Source: Haplomitrium mnioides
Taxonomy: Eukaryota; Marchantiophyta; Haplomitriopsida; Calobryales
NCBI GenBank assembly: GCA_049999725.1
Contig: JBNGIS010026238.1
Location: 1 to 31,024 of the forward strand
Length of the DNA stretch: 31,024 nt
Direction of reading: 5' to 3'
The notes beneath the pieces were generated by a model. That model was not told where the DNA came from, made no database searches, and saw nothing but the letters and a program-made list of their open reading frames with translations. The translations under genes and the position numbers were made by a program. This document shows positions 19,001-29,617 of this stretch, piece by piece. Positions within the stretch are counted from its first letter, which is position 1, and each line of letters begins with the position of its first letter.

Positions 19001-19914
19001 ATCTGCGCTTGGTCACCCCTTCGACTTGCACGCTCCTCCTCCTCTCAGATCTTCGATAGATCATCCTTCCGGCACTCTCCCGTTTTCCTTCGGCCAGACT
19101 TGAGATAAGTCGTTGTTTCAGGCCCTTCTCCTTGCTCCCTTATTGGGTTCCTCGCGGATCCCTCTTAATAGGGCTCCCCACGACGTAAGACGGATCAGAA
19201 CCAGGTTAAGTGGGCTCCCCACTTAGGGAGGCGCCTGATCGCAGATCCGCGGGCCTTCTAGTGCCGCCACGTCGTCCGTGGAATCCCGCGGAGGGTTCTG
19301 GAGACGCCACGTTTCCGTGGCATCTCGCAGAACCTTTCGGGGACTCCACTCTTCAGCCAGGACTTACAGACTCGAATGGAGTGTTCGATCGGCCTTTGTA
19401 GGGCTCGCTCTTGCTTGCGGGATCAAGGCGTCCCTCTTCTCTGGCCTTGCTCGCCCTTGTGATGATCTCACCTCCTCCTTTCAGCTCTTGATCCTTGCTT
19501 CCCGATTTGTGGCCGCTGCAGGACCCCCGCGATCAACCTTTCTTTGGAGTGCCTTCAGACTTCCTTGTTGTTGATCCGTTCTTCTTCCTTCTCCAATTGC
19601 CTCGCTATAGGTGGCTACTCGGTTTCTTCTTCCCAGGCTCCGATCCCCGCCTCCTCCTTAGACCCACGGATTCTCGCTGGCCTGCTTCGAATTTGAAAAT
19701 GGGGCCCCTCCCCTGGCTGGCGATCCTGGTTCTTTTCTCCTCTCCTCCGCTATGATTTTGTTTCCCTTCCAAGACTCATGCGCCCTACTCTTGTCAGTTG
19801 TTTGAGGTAATCAGATGTTCCTGAGAGGCCTTCACACTCGCAAAAGGAACATATTGCCAATGGTGCTTTTGATTTCGTGAATTCTGCTTGAATGCTCCAA
19901 AGCACTGGCTGACA
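16088..19914 (-). repeat. Element C 5' LTR
   Basis: This is the 5' LTR of the minus-strand element. Its U5 end at 16088 has changed from the expected GACA to AACT. It carries the same features as its partner: the tandem duplication (17054-17590), reversed hairpin units (18035-18340), the ~48-bp array (18677-19135) and the CACTTAA repeat (19150-19225). It ends GCTGACA at 19914, followed by the CCCTG target duplication (19915-19919). Confidence 0.93.
18677..19135 (-). repeat. ~48-bp tandem array, element C 5' LTR
   Basis: Matches the array at 11882-12340. Anchors such as CCCTTTCGGC near 18677 and TGTTTCAGGC near 19113 bound it. Confidence 0.75.
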
Positions 19915-19919
19915 CCCTG
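19915..19919. repeat. Target site duplication of element C (right)
   Basis: CCCTG, against CCTTG at 9280-9284. B's gag resumes immediately after it. Confidence 0.8.
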
Positions 19920-20777
19920 CCAACCAAAACAGTTGGTGTCCGGTACGTCAGGTGCAAGTAGCATAGACATTCCCCCCATGAATGTCCAAATGACACAAAT
20001 GATGTGCACTATGTGAGGGAAGAAACACCAGAGTACATCAGGGAGGAAGTGGAGTATGTCTTGGAGGAGACCCTTGAAACAGTGTATCAGATCAATGGGG
20101 GACCTTGTTCAGTTCTGAGCAGGCCCGCAGTAGGGAACGCAGGGCCTATGAATCAGTGGACTGCTAGTCGGCCTCCCAGAATGACAATTATGGTTTGCTG
20201 GAATTGTGGCCAACCTCGCCACATTTCCTCTAGTTGTCCGGAGCTGCGGAAGAGCGGTTATGGCCAACCGCCTTCCCTGTGCTTCCAATGCAAAAAGGAG
20301 GGGCATGTGGTCATTAATTGCCCAAACAAAAGGACAGATGTTGCTCTTGGACCAAGTGCGAGTCCTCCTGCCCCCGCAACTGTCAATCTAATTACTCTGG
20401 AGATGGAGGAGGAAGCGAAATTGCCGGGCTGGGAGACGCCAACTCCCGAGGATTGTTTCTGGGTGATAACCCGAGTTGGGGCAAAGGCTACGAAGAGAAG
20501 TCAAAGGAAGTCCAAGCGCATAGCTAAGAAGTAAGTAGCTCGAGCAGCCTCGCCTCGAAGCGATTTGGATTATCGGAGGGATAATCCAAAATGGTTCTAC
20601 CCCAAGCAGCAAGACTAGGTGAGAAAGCAATTGGAGGCTTTGGAGGCCTTGGAAGAAGAGCGGGTAGCTAAAGAGACCCTTAAGGAGGTCCGAAAGCAGC
20701 AAGGGAGAACCCATGAGGTGCAGAAGACAGTTGCAACTGCGGAAGAGGGGACAAAAGCCACCTCCTATAACATTTAA
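19920..20777 (+). pseudogene. Element B gag, 3' part (zinc knuckles and post-gag linker)
   Basis: This continues the gag cut at 9284. The first zinc knuckle is damaged: the first Cys is Tyr, and a TAG at 19959 replaces the residue two before its His. Then come EEVEYVLEETLETVYQI, a second knuckle CWNCGQPRHISSSC and a third CFQCKKEGHVVINC. The acidic segment EMEEEAKLPGWETPTPEDCF and the basic KRSQRKSKR follow, then DYRRDNPKWFYPKQQ. Further stops: 20532, 20616 and 20775, all in one frame. The same order in C supports the reading. The knuckles would bind the RNA genome. Confidence 0.85.
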
Positions 20778-21550
20778 GCAGATGTAAGGAATTGTCCTGT
20801 CACGGCCACAGTGGGCCAACTTATCAAGGACAGCCCTTTGTATCGGATACAGCTCCCAGAATTGCTAATAGGAGCGAAGAGGAGAAGGAGGCTACCGAAG
20901 GTGGGAGCTCCAACAGATTTACAACTGGTCTATGAGGACAAGAGGCCCCAAAGATCGACATCCAAATCGCAGGTTTCATATTGTCCTTGGTGCCCGTAGA
21001 TGGAGAGGCAGGCGTCAACATCATGGTGGAGGAGACTACTCACAAGTTGGGATTCACGGAATTCCAGCACACCGCCCGAATCATGAGGCAGGTGGATGGG
21101 TCGCACGTGAAGCCATTGGGCTCTCTCTTGCAAGTTCCAACATTCATTGGAGGGGAGGAATTCAAGCTCAATTACCTGATAATGCGACCCGCTAGAGCAT
21201 CTCTTTACCCGGTGCTGATCGAGAGACCGTGGCTGTATGGGGCCAAAGTAATGCACAACTAGGGGAACTCTATACTGGTGTTCGGCCCCGAAAGAACGAC
21301 AATGCATTACGGCCTTGCTCCTCACCTGGGGGAAACGCAGTCGGAGGCAGAATACAATAGTGAGTGGTCCGAAGAGGAGGAAGATTCGAAGTACCACTAC
21401 TAGGTACAGATGGTGAGCGAAGCGACAGAGGAGGATCTGTCGGAGGAGGGTGTAGTTTCCGTCAATCAAATCGAATTATCTACCTATGACGGAACAGAGC
21501 ATCGGTGGGATGGGTCCGCGGAAGATCAGACCACAGCTGAGGACACTAGG
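20778..21550 (+). pseudogene. Element B aspartic protease region
   Basis: The N-terminal part reads VGQLIKDSPLYRIQLPELL and AKRRRRLPKVGAPTDLQL. A few extra bases near 20950 then shift the frame by two relative to C. The core is VDGEAGVNIMVEETTHKLGF (Asp codon at 20999), where C has IDGGGGVNIM, followed by PTFIGGEEFKLNYLIM. In-frame TAG stops at 21260 and 21401 each stand where C has a TGG Trp codon. The acidic linker SEEEEDSKYHY follows. A retropepsin would cut the polyprotein during maturation. Confidence 0.8.
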
Positions 21551-22797
21551 ATCCGAAGGGGGGACAGATCCGAAGTACCTCATCAGATACAGGAAACGGA
21601 CACGGAGAGGTCCGCAGAAGCTCCTCGGGAGGAAGGAAGAGTGAGATTGGCTACCCTGATGCCAACATGGGACAACACGAGAAGGAATGAGATGGGGGTG
21701 GTGCGGGATGCCCAACACAAGCAATTGGTGGTCCGAGAGGGGCACGCTTTCCATATTAGATCCCAATTGCATAGGAAAGCAGAGCAGACCCTCACCAAGC
21801 TCTTATATAATTATAGTGACATCTTCGCCTGGAGTTATGTGGATTTGAAGGGAGTTCCCAAAGAATTAGGAGAGCATAGGATTGACCTAGAGCCCACAGC
21901 AATCCCAGTGCGCCAACGACAATATCGAATGAATCCCCGATTTTCCCTATTGGTGAAGGAGGAGATAGACAAGCTCCTAGAGGCAGACTTCATCTATCCA
22001 GTCCTCAACAATGAGTGGGTGTCTCCTCTGAGAGTGGTACCCAAGAAGGTGGGACAGGATGGGGAGAAGAAAATCCGTGTTTGCCAAGATTTTTGAAAGC
22101 TGAATGAGATCACGAAGAAAGATCACTACCCATTGCCTTTCACAGATGGGGTGCTGGACTTGGTGGCAATGCAAGAGGTATACAGTTTTCTGGATGGGTA
22201 CTCTGGGTATAACCAGATCTAGATCCGAGAGGAGGATCAGCTCAAAACAGCATTCACCACGGAATGGGGGTGTTTGCTTTTAGGAGGATGCCTTTTGGCT
22301 TGTGCAATGCACCAGGTACTTTCTAGATGATGATGATGAACATCTTCCACGACTACCTCAGGAAATTCCAGGAGGTGTTCATCGACAATTTCGTAGTGTA
22401 TGGCAAGCTGGAGGACCATGAGCAGGATGTGAGGCTCACACTTCAGAGGTGCAGGGAAACTGGGCTAAGGCTGCAACCAGGCAAATGTTTCTTTGGGTTG
22501 AAGGAGGGGATACTCCTCAAACACCGAATTTCCAACATAGGCATTGAGGTAGATCAAGAGAAGATCACCAACTGGTTGAATGTGGCCTTTCCTACCAGCC
22601 TAAAGGAGGTGCAAGGCTTCCTGGGGTGTGTTGGGTACTATCAACAATTCATTGACCAATTCCCCTTAGTGGCTATGCCCCTCACCCAAATGACCAAGGG
22701 GGGTAGCACATTCGAGGTCACTCTTGAAAAACTGGAAAGTTTCAAGGAATTGGAAAGGAGGTTGGCCAGTACCTCTGTGTTAGTCCTTCCTAACTGA
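21551..22797 (+). pseudogene. Element B reverse transcriptase
   Basis: A linker with YNYSDIFAWSYVDLKGVPKE leads into the RT fingers and palm: YRMNPRFSLLVKEEIDKLLE, WVSPLRVVPKK, LDGYSGYNQI (first catalytic Asp) and MPFGLCNAPGTF. The YXDD-type box reads FIDN (22378-22389), with Asn for the second Asp. The thumb region GFLGCVGYYQQFIDQFP is clear. TGA at 22094, TAG at 22220 and 22324 and TGA at 22795 interrupt. One G is missing near 22268-22270, moving the frame from 21410-22260 to that used until 24558. It would copy RNA into DNA; the FIDN change alone should abolish activity. Confidence 0.9.
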
Positions 22798-23300
22798 GGA
22801 AGGGACTTCCATGTAATGATTGATGTATCTGGGTTCTGCATTGGAGCATTGCTATCCCAGATGGATGATTAGAGACATGACTACCCCATCTACTTTGCCA
22901 GTAGGTTGCTAGCACCAGCAGAGAAGAACTACTCTGCAACAGATCGAGAGGCTTTGGGAATCATATATGCCCTGAAGAAGTTCAGGCATTACCTGTTGTA
23001 GCACAAAGTGATCTTCCACATGGATCACAATGCACTAAAGTACATGGTGAACAAGCCAGACGTCACCAGTCGAATTGCAAAGTGGGTACTTCTATTGCAG
23101 GAGTTTGACTTTGAGGTCAGGATCAAGCTTCGGAAGAAGCACAACAATGCAGACTTCTTCTCCAAGATTGCAAGGCCTGTCAACCAACAGCAGGTGGGAG
23201 ATGAATTCTCGGAAGAACACGTATTCCAAGTGAAGGTGAGGAGGGCCACGGAGTACGGCTACATCACTGAATTCCTCAATTTCGCTCAACTCCCCCAAGG
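22798..23300 (+). pseudogene. Element B RNase H and connection segment
   Basis: Visible blocks are MIDVSGFCIGALLSQ (Asp), [20 protein letters not shown] with [17 protein letters not shown] (Glu), FHMDHNALKYMVNKPDVTSR (Asp) and NADFFSKI (Asp), so the four acidic active-site residues are still readable. Stops lie at 22870 and 22999. RNase H removes the RNA strand after reverse transcription. The ~100 codons between here and integrase (to about 23430) show no second RNase H. Confidence 0.85.
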
Positions 23301-24558
23301 CAGCAGCAGAGAGGTGGATGTCGTGTTCTTCAGAAAGGTGAGACCATACCTCTTGATTAAAGGTATATTACACAAGAGAGGTTATGATGGGATGATCAGA
23401 CGCTGCTTGGAGCGGGATCAGTCCACAATGGTAATGTAGGCACTCCACGGAGAGGAGGTGGGAGGCCACTTTGCTGCTGACACCGCCATCAAGAAGGTTC
23501 TGGATGCAGGATATTGGTGGCCCACTTTGCACAAGGATGTGCATTTTTGGGTAAGAAGATGTGATGCATGCCGGAGAATAGGGAGGCTTGCAGCAAACCA
23601 GCATCATCCTCTAGTACCCATCATCCCCTTGGCACCATTTGAAAAGTGAGGGATCGACTTCATCGGTCCTATTGCACCTTCCACTCGGAAGGGCAACAGG
23701 TACATTCTGTTGGCCATAGATTATGCCACAAAGTGGGTGGAGGCCAGAGCAACTAGGAAGGATGATGCCAAGACAGTGGCAGCCTTCCTATATGAGCAAA
23801 TGTTATGTAGGTTTGGACCTCCTCTAGAGCTAGTTAGTGATCAAGGGACACACTTCATCAATCAGGTGATCAAAGACCTGACCAATCGGTACCTGGTCAA
23901 GCACAGAAAGACCACAACTTACCACCCCAAGGCTAATGGCCTAACAGAAAGAGCCAATGGAATCATGGGGAAAATACTCAACAAGACAGTAGCAGCAAAT
24001 AAAGCGGATTGGGACCTAAAGTTGCTCACTGCCACCCATATATACAATTTGGCTTACAAGACCACAATAGGGCATAGTCCTTACTTTTTGGTCTTTGGAC
24101 AACATGCCCTCGTGCCAATGAAGTATGAGGTACCTATCAGAAGGATGCTAGAACAGGAAAGGATGGCTGATGATCAGAGTAGAAGGGAGAGGCTCTATCA
24201 GTTGGAGGGTTTGGAAGAAACCAGGGAGTTAGCCCAAGGGAGGTTGAAGCACCAACAAGAGCTTAGGAAGAGACAACATGACAAGAAGCTCAAACCAGCT
24301 GACCTCCGGGAGGGAAACCTGGTGTTGTTATATGACAGCATGTTTGTGCATTTTCTTAGAAAATTGCATACAAGATGGATGGGGCCATTCATTCTTAAGA
24401 AGCTCCACATGAATGGATCATCAGAGTTGGAGATGTTGGAGGGTCACAAGTTCGCCAGTAGGGTGCACTTTGAGAGGTTGGAAAAAGTACGAAATCAGGA
24501 GGAACCAGAAGAGGGCCCAACTGTGACCCAATCAAGGGTGTCCAACCAGCACAGGTAA
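23301..24558 (+). pseudogene. Element B integrase
   Basis: An HHCC zinc domain is seen in LHGEEVGGHF and CDACRRIG. The catalytic core follows: LAIDYATKWVEARA (Asp), LVSDQGTHF (Asp) and KANGLTERANGIMGK (Glu), so D-D-E is complete. SPYFLVFGQHALVP and RWMGPFILKKLHMNG mark the C-terminal region. No chromodomain is visible. TAG at 23437 and TGA at 23647 interrupt; the final TAA is 24556-24558. Open sequence from 23710 to 24558 (over 280 codons) is the longest intact coding stretch in the window. Integrase inserts the DNA copy and makes 5-bp target duplications, as seen here. Confidence 0.9.
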
Positions 24559-24721
24559 GCTCTTATATGGGTGTGTGTGTGTGTGTTTTGTGGGGGGTGT
24601 TTTGTAGGGTTGTTTTGCAGGAGTTACAGAATTCAAGCCAATGACCAACAGCAGAGGCACCAACCAATTGAGAGAGAAGAAGTGTAATCGTGGGGACGCT
24701 TCACACTTGTAGAGGGAGTTA
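24559..24721 (+). other. Element B 3' untranslated region and polypurine tract
   Basis: A (GT)n run (24570-24586), a G run and an AGAGGGAG purine stretch at 24711-24718 lead into the LTR at 24722. It aligns with the equivalent part of C (13122-13284) and, more weakly, with A (4265-4426). The tract looks interrupted by a T compared with C. Confidence 0.8.
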
Positions 24722-25508
24722 TGTCAGCCAGCAATTCAGGTACCTAAAGCAAAATTCAGGAAATCGGAAGCATTTTTAGCACAATGGCCCTTGGCAAGTG
24801 TGAAGGCCTCTCAAGAGCCACAGATTACTCTCAAACAGCTAGTAAAGAGCAGGGCGAATGACTCCTAAGAGGAAAACATGATCATGGCGGAAGGATGAGA
24901 AGAGAACAGTGATCGCCAGCCAGGGGAGGGGTCTCATTTCAAAATCCGAAGCAGGCCAACGAGAATCCGTGGGCCTTAGGAGGATGCAAGGATTGAGGCC
25001 GAGCAAGGGAGAAGGGAATGCCCACTCTAGGCAAAGCGATCCGAGAAGGAAGAACGGATCCATAAGCAAAAATCCGAAGGCACATAGAGGAGGCAGACGG
25101 TTGACTTGTTCTGTAGCGGTCACAAATCAGGAAGCAAGGATCAGGGGTGAAATGAGGAGGCGAGATCATCACAAGGGCGAGCTAGGCCAGGGAAGGGGGA
25201 TGCCTCAATCATGCAAGCAGGAGCACGCCCTGCAAGGGCCGATCGAGCTCTCTCTTCGAATCCACGGATCCTAGCGGAAACGTGGAGTTCCTTGAACGCC
25301 CCGCGAGATTCCACGGAAACATGGTGTCTCTAGAGCGATTGACAGGATTCTATGAAAGACGTGGCAGCTCCAAGGAGCCCGAAGATCTGCGGGAAGCCGC
25401 CTTCCTAAGTGGGGATCCCGCTTAATAGGGTTCCGATCTGTCTTACGACGTGGGGACCCCACTTAACAGGGATCCGTGAAGAGTCCAACCAGGGAGCGAG
25501 GAGGAAGA

Positions 25509-25990
25509 CCTTAAATGGTGACATATTGTGGGTCTGGCCGAAGGAAAACGGAAGAGTGCCGGAAGGGTGATTTATCAGAGATTGGAGCGAAAGAGGATCG
25601 AGGAAGTCGAAGGGGCGACTTAGCGCGGATCCGACAGGAAGAAAAGCAGAGGAGAGCCGAAATGGGAACAAATCACCGAACGGTCCGACAAAGAGCGAGT
25701 GGAGGCGAAAAGGCAACTTATTAGCGATTCGGTCCAACGAAGAGCGGCAATGCTGAAATGGTGATCCATCGCGAACCGTCCAACGGGAAGTAGGCTAAGC
25801 CAGAAGGGCGATATGGTGCCAATCCGGTTGGGGGAAATGATGGGTACGCCAAAAAGGCAATGTATCGACGAATCGGCAAGCAAGATGAAGTCAGCCAGAA
25901 AATCAAGTTAACGCAGGTGCGACCGACGGAGGAGCAAGCGGCGCTGAAAGGGTGATTCTTCGCAACTTCGGTATGACCAAGGGAGAAAGT
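25509..25990 (+). repeat. ~48-bp tandem array, element B 3' LTR
   Basis: The same ten units as in the 5' LTR, from a CTTAAATGG anchor near 25510 to CTGAAAGGG near 25943, each with a few mismatches. Confidence 0.8.
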
Positions 25991-27694
25991 TCAACGGAGT
26001 ACGGCCGTAGCATCTAAAGTTTGATAGAGGGGCGAATAGTCTAAATGGGCCTTGTAGTTCTTATATCAAGCTTTCGAAAAAAGTTAAAGAAGGGAGCCTC
26101 GGGCGCGCACATAGCTCTTAATTCAAAGGAATGATGAAACGACGACATCGGCACAAGTTCTTACTCGACGAGCGAAGGGAGTCCGCAGAGGTTCTTCGGA
26201 TGATGTGGCGAGTGCAGGGAGTCCGCAACAGTTCTTTGTATGACGTGGCGAGCGTAGGGAGTCTGCGGAGCATTTCGAAAACGTGGACGAAGGAGAGGGA
26301 AGTCCACGGGTCAACTTCGGAAGAGGGGTCAGCGCGACGATCCGCCTACCCCCTTGCGGGGTGGCGTCAAGCAATGGCCTTCAGATGACGTGGTGCCTTG
26401 AGATGCAAGGAGGGGATTCTGTAGGTCAACTTCAGAAGGAAGTCAGCCGACGGTTTGCCTACCCCTTTGCAGGACGGCGTCGGATGGCGCCTTTCGGATG
26501 ACGTGGCGACTCGAGGAGCCTCAAGCAAAGCCAGAGGACACGCGGCAGCAGGTGAGAGCTTATCGGACCTCGGGCCGCGAGCGGGTCAACTTCGGAAGGG
26601 AGGGTCAGCGCGACGATCAGCCTACCCCCTTGCGGGACGACGTCAGATGGTAGTGCAGTGGATGACGTGTCGCGTGGAGAATGACTTGGGATCTGTAGAG
26701 GAATGGCAATTCTATGGGATGGGGTCTGCGGGGCACTTCAGAACTCTGTTTCGAAGAACACTTCAGACTTGGCTCTGGGGAAATCTATGGAATCTCAACC
26801 TGCGAGATTCTTCAGACTCCCCGTAACATTACCGTTGTACTTGGATTTTCCTAACCGCCCCGACAAGACACGCGACGCCCTCCTCCCATTCCATTGTAAC
26901 GAGAATAACGGCCTCAGGAGACACGCGTTGTCACCTCTTAATCCGAACCAACGGGATTAACGACTATTCATCGGATCGAGCTCACAGGATCAGCGCTCAC
27001 GGGGGGGGTAATACCTTGATGGCCTTCGAATTCATTCAGGTTGATGTACGAGCGATTGCAAGAAGTAATAGCGACCACAAGACAAGGAATTGTGCATGGT
27101 AAGAAAAGAGTGAGGATTCAGTGAGGAGCTATATGAAGCGGGTGAACTAGCTTCAAGGGGCCAAGGAGATTCGGAGGTGGACTGGATGGGCACCAAGAAT
27201 CGCAGAGTGAGGAGCTTTGGATGCTCGGGCAATCCACGTGAACTCGTCCTTGTTGGTGGACTAGAGTAGAGGTGGACCGATACGATAGTTTGAAGGGATT
27301 CTTGCCTGTTGAGATCTAAGGAGAGGCTGCCAAGTGAGGAGCTTGGAGTCGTCTCAGCATTTCCTTGTGCAAGCGCATCAGCCCAGAGTGTTTAGAGTAC
27401 ACTCTCGTGTGATTCTTCAAGTGGAGCTGAGAGGAGGGGGGCTGCGTTAGTGCCTCCGCACTGCGTGGGATGACCCGTCGAGGCTCGAGTGAAAGAAATC
27501 CTCTTCCGATCATGAGGAAGTAAATCCAAGGCTTCTAGCAATGGAAGTAGAAAACTATCTGGAGAGAAGGGTGTGTGGGTAAGTTGTTGGAAGGTTGGGC
27601 TGCAAGTTGTGAGGCAACAAGGATTCAGAAGGGAGGTAACAGTTGGTGGAAACCCAAAGGGCCTTCAAGGACTCTATTTCTCTTGCAAATATTC

Positions 27695-27701
27695 TATAAA
27701 G
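27695..27701 (+). promoter_or_regulatory. Candidate TATA box of element B 3' LTR
   Basis: TATAAAG, conserved with 7589-7595 of the other LTR inside an otherwise similar TTGCAAATATT context. Confidence 0.4.
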
Positions 27702-28316
27702 TGTTTGTGTATATGTGTAGTTAGATTTCCTTTCTGCAAGTGTGTTCTAGAGATTCATTAGATTAGGAGGTATCAAACCAGTTGAGCAGACCTTGGGACA
27801 GCTCTCAAAGGGGAGTCCAATCCTTTGGCACAGTTATGATAGCTTGGGGGTGAATGCTCTCTGCCTCTGATCCTGTAGGATAGTTTAGGAGTTAGATCAT
27901 ATTAGGATAACTAGGCAAATTAGTTGTATCAATCTTGTGACAACCTTGAGAGGGGGAGTCGAGTCCTATTTTGTTGAACATTGGTGTAGGTCAAAGCACC
28001 CATTCTGCCCCAAGCACAAATAAAGTGGCAGGGCCTAAGTCATTGGATCCTTTGAATAAAGTGGAAGAATTACACAAAGCATAGCTAGGGGGTCATGGAT
28101 GTGGACCTGGGGATGTTTGAGTAACTGACTTGAGTGCAACCAGAAGAGAGTGAGTGGTGTGTTAAAGGCTAGAAAGGAAAGGGAGAATCCTTAGAGCCTG
28201 AAAGTGGTAACTGGCAAAGGGCCATCTCAAAAAAGAATCTGAAAGCCTACAATCTGTCCTCCCCTACCTCCGAAGAGGTGATTGAGAAGGTTAAGGCCCG
28301 AAATAGGGGAGCGACA

Positions 28317-28321
28317 AACTA
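28317..28321. repeat. Target site duplication of element B (right)
   Basis: AACTA, identical to 4553-4557, immediately after the GACA end of B. Confidence 0.93.
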
Positions 28322-28509
28322 CTCTAATTGTCAGGGGCCAAGCCAAGCCCACTAACCATTTATCTGACTAATTATCTAACTCGGAGAACAGCCTGCCCTA
28401 GGAGGGGTTTAGCCCTGAACTAGGTTCGTCAAGGGGTAGAAGGGGATATGCGGTGGACTTACATACCTCTAGGGGGCTGCCTCTCGAAAGATAATAGGAG
28501 GGAGGGGCT

Positions 28510-28517
28510 TATATAAA
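28510..28517 (+). promoter_or_regulatory. Candidate TATA box of element A 3' LTR
   Basis: TATATAAA followed by GCATC, about 320 bases into the LTR once B is removed. It is the best TATA match in A's LTR. If used, most of the ~4.2-kb LTR would be transcribed leader. The 5' partner lies outside the window. Confidence 0.4.
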
Positions 28518-29617
28518 GCATCTGCCTTCTAGAGAAGGACTTATGGGATATCTCTTGAGTTGACGATCGACAAGCAAATAGAGGTGAGGCGAGGGGAAGA
28601 TCGATCGGGTGCAGGCCAAGAACGAGATTGAATGTGGAGAAGGGATCAAATTGCGAGGGATATTGATCGGGTGCGAGCCAAGGATCAGATCGAATTGTGA
28701 GGATTTTGAAGCACAAAAATCAGAAGTTTAAGAGGGGATTTCTCTCGGGAACTCGATCGCAAGAAATTGATGGGAGAATCGAATGAAAGGCTTGCTCTAG
28801 GGGTTGAGTTGATTGGCATTTGGAAACAACATCGGACATGCGCAATTAGGGTGGGATGAAGTTCAAGGAATGTGCACCAGTGGAGATACATCGTGGTGTT
28901 AATGTAATAAAGAGCAGTGACGAAATTAAGTAAGAATGGGGAGAATATCGAGGAGAATTTGGATTCGGCTTTTGGAATTTGAATAAGAAGAGTGAAGATC
29001 CGACGAAGCAAAGAAGCCATGATGTGATATGTTGCAATGCAGACTCCAGCTGTGAAGAAACGCCTCTGCGAGGAATAGAGCTCCCTGTTGCGCAGAGTTA
29101 ATCAAAGAGAAGGCTGCGAATTGTGGTCCGAAGCTCTGCAAAATGGGAAAGTAATGAAGAATCACCTGTAAAAATCCTTGCGAAGAAACATTGTGAGATG
29201 AATGGCTCTGCGATGAAAGAATCAGCTGTGAGGCAGTCCTGCGAAATCTAAAGGTACCTATTGTGAGCAAGTGATCTACGAGAAGTCCTGCAGAAGAAGA
29301 ATTGGCCGAAGGCTCTTGCAAAGAATTTAATTTGAAAATCTCTACGAGGAAGGATGATCTGCGAAGAATCGAGTCTGATGTCCGTGGTGTCTGATCTAAA
29401 GAACGGAGCGGAAAATTGCCTTCCTAAGTGGGGAGCCCACTTAAGGTGATTCTGATCTGTCTTCGGATGTGGAGTGGACCGGCTAAGAGGGTTCCGAAGC
29501 GGGATAATTAATCGGCCAAAAGGGTGACATGTCGAAGATTCGGACGAGAGGAAGGAAATTTGGAAAGTTTGAATTAGATGTCTTCAAAAAGTTCAAAATG
29601 GATCTGCGGAGTATATT

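Larger units (their letters stand above)
9285..19914 (-). mobile_element. Element C: pol-deleted, gag-protease LTR retrotransposon
   Basis: On the minus strand it has LTRs of 3827 bp (16088-19914) and 3837 bp (9285-13121), ends TGTCAGCC and GAGCGACA, a PBS at 16060-16078 and a polypurine tract at 13125-13134. These match element B, so C is a member of the same family inserted in the opposite direction into B's gag. The internal region of about 3 kb encodes gag and protease, then passes directly into the last ~30 codons of integrase and the original 3' untranslated region. RT, RNase H and most of integrase are gone. This architecture matches the class called TR-GAG or LARD, mobilised in trans. 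Stops and frameshifts show it is now also dead. Confidence 0.93.
4558..28316 (+). mobile_element. Element B: Ty3/gypsy LTR retrotransposon with full gene order, inactive
   Basis: LTRs of 3653 bp (4558-8210) and 3595 bp (24722-28316) flank gag, protease, RT, RNase H and integrase in the order typical of Ty3/gypsy. Both ends are TGTC...GACA, and a perfect AACTA duplication flanks the element. Removing the 10.6-kb insertion of C gives an element of about 13.1 kb. I see no chromodomain after integrase and no second RNase H between RNase H and integrase. This suggests a non-chromodomain (Athila/Tat-like) lineage without the classical Tat double RNase H. Many stops and frameshifts and a changed RT active site make it dead. 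Confidence 0.95.
24722..28316 (+). repeat. Element B 3' LTR
   Basis: It begins TGTCAGCCAGC and ends GGAGCGACA at 28316, followed by AACTA. It is 58 bases shorter than the 5' LTR. Most of the difference is one 51-bp gap after 27488, where the 5' LTR has 7331-7381. It carries the ~48-bp array (25509-25990), hairpin units (about 26300-26680) and TATAAAG (27695-27701). Confidence 0.95.

Noticed and set aside
9285-19914. C as two solo LTRs or a simple inverted duplication of B.
   Set aside because: A PBS, gag-protease, polypurine tract, two LTRs and a target duplication show a complete inserted element.
23300-23430. Possible second RNase H between RNase H and integrase, as in classical Tat elements.
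   Set aside because: The ~100 codons there show no acidic active-site pattern and are too short.
24480-24558. Possible chromodomain at the end of integrase.
   Set aside because: Only a short Glu-rich tail remains after the HFERLEK segment; no aromatic cage pattern and too little length.
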